In this document: piece after piece, positions 1-6,045 of the stretch
Numbering within the stretch: the first letter of the stretch is position 1
How the letters are laid out: each line of letters starts with the position of its first letter
Assembly: GCA_949127685.1 (NCBI GenBank)
Contig: CASBPW010000143.1
Location: forward strand, 1-13,068
Origin: Candidatus Sivonenia alaskensis PMM_0068
Lineage (GTDB): Bacteria; Cyanobacteriota; Cyanobacteriia; Gloeobacterales; PMM-0068
Direction of reading: 5' to 3'
Length of the DNA: 13,068 bases
Notes under the pieces: generated by a model
Told to the model about the DNA's origin: nothing
Seen by the model: the letters and a program-made list of their open reading frames with translations, nothing else
The model's database searches: none
Translations under genes and position numbers: made by a program

Positions 1-1
1 A

Positions 2-199
2 GATTTACGAGATTTCGCTGTATTCTTGGCAGACCAAGACTGGACCGAACTGGGGCGGAGCGGCTTGAGCCGTTTCCTTCGTTATCTCCACGGTCAACGG
101 ATCAGCCCTCGCTCGATGGGACACAATTTGATAAATATTTGCGATAGATTAATTACCTCCCCCTTGCCAAGGGGAGGTTGGGAGGGGTCAGATTTGTAA
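2..199 (+). pseudogene. Truncated tyrosine-recombinase-like N-terminal (core-binding) domain, partial at window edge
   Basis: An open frame enters from the left edge and stops at TAA 197-199 (65 codons visible). It reads DLRDFAVFLADQDWTELGRS, followed by a segment with RFLRYLHGQRISPRS. The pattern (DLRxF, then a helix with FLxYL, then a short loop with ISPRS) resembles the SAM-like N-terminal DNA-binding domain of XerC/phage-type tyrosine recombinases. No catalytic domain (R...HxxR...Y) follows: about 50 codons in, the frame enters a palindromic repeat that supplies the last residues (SPLPRGGWEG) and the stop. It therefore looks like a recombinase cut short by a repeat insertion. The identification is by eye on a short fragment; the upstream part is outside the window, so another protein with a similar helical domain cannot be excluded. 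Confidence 0.4.
155..188. repeat. GC-rich palindromic dispersed-type repeat
   Basis: ACCTCCCC (155-162) pairs perfectly with GGGGAGGT (171-178) around the loop CTTGCCAA, and a further GGGAGGGGT (180-188) repeats the right arm directly. This palindrome-plus-direct-copy arrangement is like short dispersed repeats that I recall from cyanobacterial and other bacterial genomes. It sits inside the last codons of the recombinase-like fragment and upstream of the PPC gene. The right arm is not followed by a T tract, so it is not a typical terminator, although it could form a stable RNA hairpin. Only one copy is visible in this window, so calling it dispersed is inference. Confidence 0.6.
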
Positions 200-309
200 C
201 ATTTAAAAAGTAAATTGATATCAGCTTTACACCCACGTTTTCCACGCCAGAATCCGCAAGTTTTACGATGAGGCTCGTCGTTAGTTCTAGTTACCCCTAT
301 TTAAACGTG

Positions 310-705
310 ATGAAAATTTTTGCGCTGAGACTCAACCCCAATCAAGATCTCAAAACTGAGCTAAAAAAGTTCACTTTAGAAAACAATGTGCGAGCAGGGT
401 TTATCTTAACAACGGTAGGTTCTTTAAAGAAGGCCAGATTGCGATTGGCTAATCAAAAGCAAAGCACGAGCTTTGTAGAAAATTTTGAGATTATCTCTTT
501 AGGAGGAACGCTTTGTCAGGATGGCTTACATCTACATATAGCCCTAGCAGATTCCAAGGGCAATACGATTGGAGGCCATCTTGAAGAAGGATGCATTGTT
601 TATACAACGGCTGAGATTGTTCTTGGAGAGAGCAAAACCTATACGTTCACTAGAGTCTTTGATTCCGACACGGGTTTCAATGAGTTAGAAATTATAGGAG
701 ACTAA
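310..705 (+). CDS. PPC/DUF296 domain protein
   Basis: The 131-residue product is a single PPC (plants and prokaryotes conserved, DUF296) domain. Visible hallmarks are the LHLHIALAD strand with His74 and His76 and the GGHL turn with His90, which in the family form a metal-binding histidine set at the trimer interface; the GCIVYTTAEIV strand follows. Family function in bacteria is unsettled: the fold occurs in plant AT-hook proteins and in small stand-alone bacterial proteins, so a DNA-binding role should not be assumed. The frame is open from an ATG at 268, but domain homology begins at MKIFALRLNP, so I place the start at ATG 310; neither has a clear ribosome site. The gene is AT-richer than its neighbours and follows a truncated recombinase and a repeat, so it may have arrived by transfer. 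It converges on the ferredoxin gene. Confidence 0.8.
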   Translation: MKIFALRLNPNQDLKTELKKFTLENNVRAGFILTTVGSLKKARLRLANQKQSTSFVENFEIISLGGTLCQDGLHLHIALADSKGNTIGGHLEEGCIVYTTAEIVLGESKTYTFTRVFDSDTGFNELEIIGD

Positions 706-767
706 TAGTAAAGACTGTTGCATGCGGTAGGGCAGATGATACCAAAGTAGGCCATAGAAACAGTTGT

Positions 768-784
768 GTCCCTAGACAAGGGAC
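768..784. other. Small perfect hairpin between convergent genes
   Basis: GTCCCT (768-773) and AGGGAC (779-784) form a six-base-pair stem with a five-base loop. It overlaps the stop codon of the minus-strand [2Fe-2S] gene and lies 63 bases past the stop of the PPC gene. No T run follows on either strand, so it is at best a weak bidirectional transcription end or an mRNA 3' stabilising structure. Confidence 0.3.
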
Positions 785-1314
785 TTAGACTGAGAACATT
801 CTTTCACCAAAGCAGGCACATCTGAAGGCTGGACCCGAGTATGTCGCGCTTTACTAGGCATGATCACAACGTTCGGGCCTGCTTTGCAGCGGTCCATACA
901 ACCTGTTTTGACAATCGTGATGTGTTGATCAAGTCCTTGCTGCTGGAGGGTTTCTTGTAGGGCCTGGCAAACTTCTCTTGCTCCTCGTTTCCAGCAATCG
1001 GACTTACCACAGACCAAAATTTTCGCTTGGGGCTTGGGGGCAGAGGCCAAGGCGGTAGTAGTTCTATGGACTTCGTGGGCTTTTAGCTTGAAGGTGCCTG
1101 TCTTGCGGTCTTGTTTGCGCTCACCGGAAACCTTTATCCATTCCTGCGGTTTCAAGTCCCAGTCTTCAGAGGCGCGTTGGTCTTTGGGGAGTTTAAACCA
1201 GTATTCTCGCTGAGAACTCAGCAGCTTCAAATACTTGAGCTTAGGACCATCTGCAACAAAACCGATGAATTGCCCTTCCATCGTGAAGGCTGGGGTGAAT
1301 TCTTCAGCGTGCAT
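772..1314 (-). CDS. Thioredoxin-like [2Fe-2S] ferredoxin domain protein
   Basis: The C-terminal half (residues about 97-173) is a thioredoxin-fold [2Fe-2S] ferredoxin of the type also found in the NuoE subunit of complex I. It carries VCGKSDCWKRG with Cys102 and Cys107, then GCMDRCKAGPNVVIMP with Cys139 and Cys143; Cys116 lies between. The C-x3-C pair with the following KAGPN is characteristic and probably supplies two cluster ligands. The first 90 residues have beta-rich, OB-like character with no signal peptide, so the protein is cytosolic. The electron-transfer partner is unknown. I chose ATG 1314 because AAGGTGA lies nine bases upstream; an in-frame GTG at 1323 is possible but would overlap the upstream gene. 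ATG 1314 is one base after the stop of the small CxC protein, so the two are co-transcribed and probably translationally coupled. Confidence 0.85.
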   Translation of the reverse strand: MHAEEFTPAFTMEGQFIGFVADGPKLKYLKLLSSQREYWFKLPKDQRASEDWDLKPQEWIKVSGERKQDRKTGTFKLKAHEVHRTTTALASAPKPQAKILVCGKSDCWKRGAREVCQALQETLQQQGLDQHITIVKTGCMDRCKAGPNVVIMPSKARHTRVQPSDVPALVKECSQSKSLV

Positions 1315-1315
1315 T

Positions 1316-1564
1316 TTAATCACTCACCTTCCAGCAACGTTCGAGCCAAAACACTAGCTCCTGGCGGGGAGCGGTTACCTGCTGGATCACACTCCAGACC
1401 TGCAGCACGTCTGCCGGGCTATGGACTTGGGTTTGCAGTGGCTGTTGCGAGGTGCAGGAACAGGGAATGTCTAATTCTTGTAATCGTTGATAAACCTGCC
1501 AGCGGTCTTGTCGCGCAACGTTAATCGTTTCACTGGATTCAGAGACCAAGGGGTCTGGAACCAT
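1316..1564 (-). CDS. Small conserved cyanobacterial-type protein with CxC motif
   Basis: An 82-residue soluble protein with a compact pattern: RQDRWQVYQRLQELDIPCSC, then QPL, then LQVWSVIQQVTAPRQELVFW and LERCW. Cys35 and Cys37 form a CxC, and Cys77 sits near the C-terminus, so a metal, cluster or thiol role is possible but unproven. I recognise the motif order (DRWxVYxRLxxLxIPCxC ... WSVxxxxTxxRxxLxxWLxRCW) as a small uncharacterised family seen in cyanobacteria. The ATG at 1564 is preceded by the strong ribosome site GGGAGAAGGTGA. It is the first gene of the unit and runs directly into the [2Fe-2S] protein gene, suggesting a shared redox or iron-sulfur function. No function is assigned. Confidence 0.8.
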   Translation of the reverse strand: MVPDPLVSESSETINVARQDRWQVYQRLQELDIPCSCTSQQPLQTQVHSPADVLQVWSVIQQVTAPRQELVFWLERCWKVSD

Positions 1565-1609
1565 AAATCACCTTCTCCCAAATGAATAGCGTATTGACCT
1601 AGACACTCT

Positions 1610-1624
1610 TGAAAATTATTCTCA
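1610..1624. promoter_or_regulatory. Candidate Fur/PerR-type 7-1-7 operator
   Basis: TGAAAAT-T-ATTCTCA is a 7-1-7 inverted repeat with six of seven base pairs, extended by an outer T1609/A1625 pair. It resembles the Fur-family consensus TGATAATNATTATCA. It lies 46 bases upstream of the ATG of the CxC/[2Fe-2S] unit and about 150 bases upstream of the dpsA promoter candidate. Iron or peroxide control of both an iron-sulfur protein and a Dps ferritin would make sense. This is a consensus match by eye, not a demonstrated site. Confidence 0.5.
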
Positions 1625-1772
1625 ACTACTACAGTAACATGAACAAATGTATCAAGAATAGCCTCTTGAGAAAATTGTTAGATCTAAAATCCCCTGCTTG
1701 CTATCATTCAGGCGTGAGCGCAAGCGTACACATATCTTTGTCTTAATACTGAGCGTCATGTTCATAGGCTAC

Positions 1773-1781
1773 TGCTATGAT
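1773..1781 (+). promoter_or_regulatory. Candidate extended -10 promoter for dpsA
   Basis: TGCTATGAT matches the extended -10 form TGnTATnnT, with the hexamer TATGAT differing from TATAAT at one position. No good -35 is present 16-18 bases upstream, as is common for extended -10 promoters. It would start transcription near 1788, giving a leader of about 45 bases before the Shine-Dalgarno-supported ATG at 1834, and it would place the upstream in-frame ATG at 1777 outside the transcript. Confidence 0.4.
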
Positions 1782-1833
1782 CTTGGTTAATCAGCATCAA
1801 GACAGTTCCCAGTCTGTCTACTGGAGAGAGATT

Positions 1834-2367
1834 ATGGCTAAAACTCAGGGCTTGTTCCGTTCCTATGGCCATGTGGAAAAAAATCCGGTTTTATTAGAAA
1901 CGAATGTCACTACTCCCGTCTGTGAAGGTTTGAATATTGGGTTAGCTAGCTTTCAGGCGCTATATCTCCAATATCAGAAGCATCACTTCGTGGTAGAAGG
2001 AGCAGACTTTTATCCCCTCCATCAGTTTTTTGAAGATAGTTATAAAGCGGCCCAGGGCCATGGACATGATTTGGGAGAGCGTTTGAATGGCCTAGGCGGA
2101 GTTCCTGCTGCTAGTTTCAGTAAGCTGGCCGAACTTTGTTGCTTCACGCCAGAGGCCGATGGTGTTTACGCTTGCCGCCAGATGGTGATGCATGACCTAG
2201 AGGCAGAGCAGGCGATGATTACGCTGCTGCGTCGCCAAGCTGGACAAGCTGAGAGCTTAGGCGACCGGGGGACCCGTTACCTCTATGAGCAAATTTTGCT
2301 GAAGACCGAGGAGCGGGCTTATCATCTGACCCATTTTCTGGCTTCTGATTCCTTGCTCAAGTCTTAG
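1834..2367 (+). CDS. dpsA: DpsA, Dps-family ferritin (ferroxidase, DNA-protection type)
   Basis: A 177-residue Dps-family protein. Dps dodecamers oxidise Fe(II) and store iron, limiting Fenton damage. The ferroxidase region is clear: KHHFVVEGADFYPLHQFFED with His51 and His63, then HGHDLGERLNGLGGVP with His78, Glu82 and Arg83. By alignment with E. coli Dps (H51, H63, D67, D78, E82), position 78 is His instead of Asp and position 67 is Glu. A three-histidine centre of this kind has been described for cyanobacterial DpsA from Thermosynechococcus. The C-terminal half (RRQAGQAESLGDRGTRYLYE, then KTEERAYHLTHFL) is typical of cyanobacterial Dps. The start at ATG 1834 follows the ribosome site GGAGAGAG; an upstream in-frame ATG at 1777 would add 19 residues not expected in the family. 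It diverges from the [2Fe-2S] unit and converges on the CPBP gene. Confidence 0.93.
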   Translation: MAKTQGLFRSYGHVEKNPVLLETNVTTPVCEGLNIGLASFQALYLQYQKHHFVVEGADFYPLHQFFEDSYKAAQGHGHDLGERLNGLGGVPAASFSKLAELCCFTPEADGVYACRQMVMHDLEAEQAMITLLRRQAGQAESLGDRGTRYLYEQILLKTEERAYHLTHFLASDSLLKS

Positions 2368-2369
2368 TT

Positions 2370-3833
2370 CTAGGTACTGCCGCCCAGCACGAGGAGGGCG
2401 AGAAAAGACCCGCCATTCCACAGACTATGCAGCACCATGCTCGGTACTAAGTTTCTGGTGCGGTGATAGGTATAGGTCATGACCATCCCCAACAGGGTAA
2501 GCGGGATGAGTTCAGCGGCACTAAAATGGCAGGCTGCAAAAATAAAGCTCGTCAACGGAATCGCCAACCAGGGACTCATGCGGCTAGCCAAGGCTGGATA
2601 GAGCATGCCTCGGAATAACGTTTCTTCGAATAGGGGAGCTAGGACAGCCACCGTGAGAAAAAGCAGCACTTTGGCTTCGATATTTTCACTACCCGTGATA
2701 ATGGTGAGGACAGGATTACCGCCGCCACCTTGAGGAATGAGTTTTTCGTTAATCGTTGTCGCTAGGATGACCAGAGGAAAGGCTGCAAAGTAGGTGGCAA
2801 GACCGATTGGGATGGCCCGGAGATCAAAATTGAACAAACCTTGTAGTCGACCTTTGAAAGGCCGCCAGATCAAGAAGTTGATGAGCAAAATGCCCAGAAG
2901 AGCCCCTACGCCATAGCTTGTGAAGGCAGCTAGGGCGACCCCTATGTCCTTGGGAAGGCTTTGGCTGAGGGCCTGGATACGTTGACTTACCGAAAATCCC
3001 AAGAGGTTATATAGGATGATCCAGCCAGCTAGCACCATGCAGGTGGTTTCCATTTCCCAGGGGACGTTCCAGGATCGTTGAGGGAGTCTGTTGCGTCGCC
3101 AAAGGAATGCTTCACGGCCTAAGACCCCTAACCCAACCAGGGTCATGACAAGCGGCAAGGAACCGATCAGGGCCAACCGTTTGAGTTGGCTTTCTGCCTG
3201 GGTTTGGATCTGTGCCTTTAGGTTTTCTAGAGCCTGAGTCCTGGATTGAATCGCATAGAGCTGGACCAATGCTTTATCTCGATACCAACCCTTCAACTCT
3301 GTGGATAACACCTGTTCACTTTCTGGATAGATGCGGGCAGGGGAACTATACAGCCCGAGTAAGACTTTTGCACTCAACGCTGCTTTTGGAACGTTTCCTG
3401 CTTCTTTCCAAAGGTTCATCGCCCCTTGCACATCTCCCGTTTCAGCCTTCAGTAGGCCTAGACGAATCTGTAGTTTGGCTTTGGCGCTATTGCGGGCTTC
3501 TTCGATTTTGGTAGCTTCGCCTGAGGGCAATTCCTTGGCCAACGGGGCGGGCTTCAAAAATTTTTGGTAGGCCTTTTCATAGATTTTTTCGGCTTCTTGA
3601 GGAGCTTCCTGGAGATTTTCTTTCCCGACGAGCTGGAGGGCGAGGTTGGCTGCTGGATCGCCGGAAGGCTCTGGAGCTTGGGCTAGCCAAGAAGCTTGGA
3701 GCGCCAAATCTACTTGCGAAGAATTCAAGTCTTCCTGGACTTGGGGCTTACTAAAGCTTTGTTCCAAGCTGAAAAGAACGAGTAGGGCGACCAGGAAGGT
3801 CCATCCATAGATGAATATGCTTCGGAGTTTCAC
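2370..3833 (-). CDS. CPBP (Rce1/Abi-type) intramembrane glutamic protease with long N-terminal region
   Basis: A 487-residue membrane protein. The C-terminal part carries the CPBP motifs: EETLFR at 403-408 (catalytic Glu pair and Arg), FxxxH at 432-436 and HxxxN at 469-473, spread over several hydrophobic helices (about 220-485). These are the residues of the Rce1/CAAX-like protease family; bacterial substrates are mostly unknown. Residues 6-24 form a signal anchor, followed by about 190 soluble, charged, helical residues with a TPR-like stretch (AEKIYEKAYQKF, GLLKAETGDVQGAMNLWKEA) that would face the periplasm or lumen and could recruit substrates. The start is a GTG sharing GTGA with the stop of the dciA-like gene, a four-base overlap typical of coupled translation. 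It ends the grx-gshB-dciA operon. Substrate and role are unassigned. Confidence 0.85.
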   Translation of the reverse strand: MKLRSIFIYGWTFLVALLVLFSLEQSFSKPQVQEDLNSSQVDLALQASWLAQAPEPSGDPAANLALQLVGKENLQEAPQEAEKIYEKAYQKFLKPAPLAKELPSGEATKIEEARNSAKAKLQIRLGLLKAETGDVQGAMNLWKEAGNVPKAALSAKVLLGLYSSPARIYPESEQVLSTELKGWYRDKALVQLYAIQSRTQALENLKAQIQTQAESQLKRLALIGSLPLVMTLVGLGVLGREAFLWRRNRLPQRSWNVPWEMETTCMVLAGWIILYNLLGFSVSQRIQALSQSLPKDIGVALAAFTSYGVGALLGILLINFLIWRPFKGRLQGLFNFDLRAIPIGLATYFAAFPLVILATTINEKLIPQGGGGNPVLTIITGSENIEAKVLLFLTVAVLAPLFEETLFRGMLYPALASRMSPWLAIPLTSFIFAACHFSAAELIPLTLLGMVMTYTYHRTRNLVPSMVLHSLWNGGSFLALLVLGGST

Positions 3834-4378
3834 AGCTTAGATTTCAAAAAACAATGAATACAGTAACCATGTCGTTCTAGTTCACTAGAAGGGGCAGCAA
3901 GCCCACAGCGGGGACAGCAAGGCCACTGATTCATACTCCAGTGCGCCAGCTTCTTGACCCGTTCTAATCGTTCATCTAGTGTTCGTGCTTCTGGTAATGC
4001 AGGAGGTTGCCGGGTTGAGGTCTTTCTAGATGGTGTTTTTGTTTTTTTCTCTGGGTTGGCGGTGCGTTTAAGGTTGCGCTCTGCCCAACCGGTGGTTTGG
4101 AACCGGATATCATTCAGCACGTTGTCTCCGAGCAGAGTCTTTAATCGGTTCACTAACGTACGCCTTTGAAAAGCCAGTTGCTGCGCCCAGGTCGGGCTGG
4201 AGACGGCTACGAAGAGGGTTTTATCCCTAAGTTCTAAAGGTTGGGCATGAGCGGCCACTTCTGCCCCGACGATATTTTGCCAGTGATCCAAGGCCCGAAG
4301 GAGCTGATGATGGCGCTGAAAAGCCCCCCGGTCGATCAGGGTATTCAAAACGGATCCTAGGGATTGGGGCTTTTTCAA
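3830..4378 (-). CDS. DciA-like (DUF721) protein with C-terminal zinc knuckle
   Basis: A 182-residue protein with an N-terminal DUF721 domain (about residues 5-98), recognised by the spacing of LGSVLNTLIDRG, the HWQNIVG motif (Trp33, Gly38) and LFVAVSSPTWAQQLAFQRRT. DUF721 includes DciA, the bacterial loader/partner of replicative helicase DnaB in lineages lacking DnaC, and a cyanobacterial DciA is known. A basic, Lys/Arg/Thr/Pro-rich linker (about 100-130) follows, then a zinc-knuckle tail with CPRC (155-158) and CIHC (173-176). The start is a TTG at 4378 with GAGAAA five bases upstream; no better in-frame start is visible. It lies 52 bases after gshB and overlaps the CPBP gene by four bases. 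DciA function is inferred from the domain. Confidence 0.8.
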   Translation of the reverse strand: MKKPQSLGSVLNTLIDRGAFQRHHQLLRALDHWQNIVGAEVAAHAQPLELRDKTLFVAVSSPTWAQQLAFQRRTLVNRLKTLLGDNVLNDIRFQTTGWAERNLKRTANPEKKTKTPSRKTSTRQPPALPEARTLDERLERVKKLAHWSMNQWPCCPRCGLAAPSSELERHGYCIHCFLKSKL

Positions 4379-4430
4379 AGCAGTTTCTCATTATTCACGT
4401 TTTTTCTTTACGTTGCTTGCTTCAAATTCT

Positions 4431-5366
4431 TTACTTTGATATTTGTTCTTCTAGCCACTGAATAATCGTAGTTCCTAGAGAACTTCCATTCAGTTGGTTA
4501 ATTTCTTGTATACCCGTAGGACTGGTGACATTAACCTCGGTTAAATAAGGGCCAATGACATCAATCCCGACCAAATAGAGTCCATCGGCTTTTAGTTTGG
4601 GCGCGAGATAGGCACAAATTTCTTGCTCATGGTCGGTGATCTCAGCTTTGACGACTTGTCCCCCTACCCGCATATTACCTCGGACTTCATAACTCTGAGG
4701 AATCCGCAAAATAGCGCCCAACGGCTTGCCATCCAGAAGCATGATGCGCTTATCGCCTAAACTCGCCTCTGGAAGATAACGCTGAACGATAACGGGACGC
4801 GTCTCAAAACGGGTCATAGTCTCTACGAGGGAGTTGAGGTTCTTGTCCTCTGCCGTGAGCAAGAAGATACCCTCACCCCCTTTCCCATCCAGTGGTTTGA
4901 GAATTGCTTTGTGGAAGGTTTTTAAGAATTCCCGAACCTGCGCCGGTCGGGTGGTGACTAAAGTTTCTGGAGTGTATTGCAGAAAGTTCAAGGTGTAGAC
5001 TTTTTCGTTTGCGTCCCTAAGTCCCTGCGGGCGATTCATGACCAGTGTTTTGGTGCGGTCCAGGATATAGGTGGCAAAAAGATATTCGGCGGAAACCGGG
5101 GGGTCTTTACGCATAAACACAGCATCTACACGGTCTAAGCAGAGGAGAACCCTTTCCTCAGTGGTGTAGTAAGGCAACGCATCGAGGTGTATATGGGTGT
5201 GAATGACTCGGGCATGGGCAATCCCATCGACAATGGACAGGTCTTCGATGCCACAGGTCCAGAGCGTATGCCCTCGATTCTGCGCAGCCTGCATGAGCGC
5301 AACCGTGGAATCATGGTGGGGGATCAGGGTTGCCAGCGGGTCCAGCACAAAGACCAAATCTGCCAT
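4431..5366 (-). CDS. gshB: Glutathione synthetase
   Basis: A 311-residue ATP-grasp enzyme, close to the usual prokaryotic GshB length of about 315. It joins gamma-glutamylcysteine to glycine with ATP in the cytosol. Visible family motifs are MRKDPP (85-90), the glycine-rich ATP loop KPLDGKGGEG (157-166), DKR (205-207), NMRVGG (231-236) and the metal/ATP region LTEVNVTSPTG (275-285). The ATG overlaps the stop of the glutaredoxin gene by one base (TAATG), so the two are coupled. The pairing of glutaredoxin and glutathione synthetase in one transcript links cofactor production and use. No gshA is visible in the window. Confidence 0.96.
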   Translation of the reverse strand: MADLVFVLDPLATLIPHHDSTVALMQAAQNRGHTLWTCGIEDLSIVDGIAHARVIHTHIHLDALPYYTTEERVLLCLDRVDAVFMRKDPPVSAEYLFATYILDRTKTLVMNRPQGLRDANEKVYTLNFLQYTPETLVTTRPAQVREFLKTFHKAILKPLDGKGGEGIFLLTAEDKNLNSLVETMTRFETRPVIVQRYLPEASLGDKRIMLLDGKPLGAILRIPQSYEVRGNMRVGGQVVKAEITDHEQEICAYLAPKLKADGLYLVGIDVIGPYLTEVNVTSPTGIQEINQLNGSSLGTTIIQWLEEQISK

Positions 5367-5638
5367 TACACAGCCTTGAGTAGAGGATCGAGCTTGCCGG
5401 CGCGGTCTAAGGCCTGGATGTCATCACAACCACCGACATGTTGATCATTGATGAAAATCTGAGGGACCGAGCGCCTTCCCATGGCTCGTTTAGACATTTT
5501 GTCCCGAGCGGCTTCGTCACCGTCAATAGCGTATTCGGTGTAGGTTACCTTTTTATGGTCGAGTAAGGCTTTGGCTCGAATGCAAAACGGACAGCTCCGC
5601 CACGTATAAATTTCGATCAGGGGTTGGGCTGCGCTCAT
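5366..5638 (-). CDS. grxC: Glutaredoxin (dithiol, CPFC type)
   Basis: A 90-residue thioredoxin-fold glutaredoxin. The active site is CPFC at 16-19 in YTWRSCPFC; the cis-proline loop SVPQIFIN (Pro59) and the GGCDD turn (69-73) complete the glutathione-binding groove. It reduces protein disulfides and mixed disulfides using glutathione. I place the start at ATG 5638 because GTGGAG lies five bases upstream and the family domain begins there. The same frame stays open back to a TTG at 5800, giving a possible 54-residue extension without recognisable similarity. It is the first gene of the grx-gshB-dciA-CPBP operon, and its stop overlaps the gshB start by one base. Confidence 0.93.
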   Translation of the reverse strand: MSAAQPLIEIYTWRSCPFCIRAKALLDHKKVTYTEYAIDGDEAARDKMSKRAMGRRSVPQIFINDQHVGGCDDIQALDRAGKLDPLLKAV

Positions 5639-6045
5639 GAATGCTCCACTATAAATGCCTAAATCCAGTGTACCGTTTGTCCCTTCTCCAACAGAGCCTT
5701 CTCCTAACTCATAACGCTCCATGCCTAGAGGGTATTCCAATCCCAGGGCTTCCATAGGAATATTTAAGTATTTTCGTCTAGTCCGTCCCTCCAGGCTCAA
5801 GAGCCAGGAATATAAGACATGGGCGAGGAATTTGGGTGGCGATCATGAGGTGAATGAACTACCCGCACCAAGCCCCCCATCAGTATTTCTGTGATCCCGG
5901 CCAGCGCGTGATTTAGGACTTCGATTGGTATGGCGTTGAGTCGATTGATTGCGGTTTTGCGAAGCAGGGAAGGACGGGGAGTATGTCACTATAGAACTAG
6001 ATCTTTGCAGCCCCTGCCAACCCTTTTCGGCCCTATCCTATCGTT
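5639..6045. other. 407-base divergent intergenic region with no confident gene
   Basis: This gap separates the grxC operon (minus) from the lpt operon (plus) and must hold promoters for both. Two minus-strand open frames are present but unconvincing: one of 54 codons in frame with grxC (5800 back to the grxC ATG), and one of 62 codons ending at 5797 and sharing a TTGA overlap with the former, containing a reasonable protein-like stretch (RLNAIPIEVLNHALAGITEI) but no good start. A small palindrome GGCTC-AA-GAGCC sits at 5794-5805. I see no tRNA, riboswitch or terminator. Confidence 0.4.
6034..6039 (+). promoter_or_regulatory. Candidate -10 (TATCCT) placed for a leaderless lptA mRNA
   Basis: TATCCT matches four of six -10 bases and lies exactly six bases upstream of the lptA ATG, so transcription starting at the usual distance would begin at or next to the A of ATG. 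No Shine-Dalgarno-like sequence occurs before this ATG (the preceding bases are CT-rich). No convincing -35 is present. The same spacing recurs before the GAF-LuxR gene and rdgB. Confidence 0.35.

Noticed and set aside
1111..1524. A 137-codon plus-strand open frame across the CxC and [2Fe-2S] genes
   Set aside because: It is antisense to two genes with strong ribosome sites and family motifs; its translation has no family pattern.
1664..1680. TTGAGAAAATTGTTAGA as a second Fur-type box
   Set aside because: Only the left half resembles the consensus; the right half does not pair, so it is not listed as an operator.
1777..1833. ATG 1777 as the dpsA start
   Set aside because: It lies within the candidate -10 and adds 19 residues not typical of Dps; ATG 1834 has a good Shine-Dalgarno.
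5794..5805. GGCTC-AA-GAGCC palindrome as a terminator
   Set aside because: The loop would be two bases and there is no T run; it lies upstream of grxC where no transcript is expected to end.
6033..6042. Shared 10-mer CTATCCTATC before lptA and before the lipoprotein gene (9500-9509)
   Set aside because: A single shared 10-mer among about 1.5 kb of intergenic sequence is within chance expectation; kept only as possible -10 sequence.
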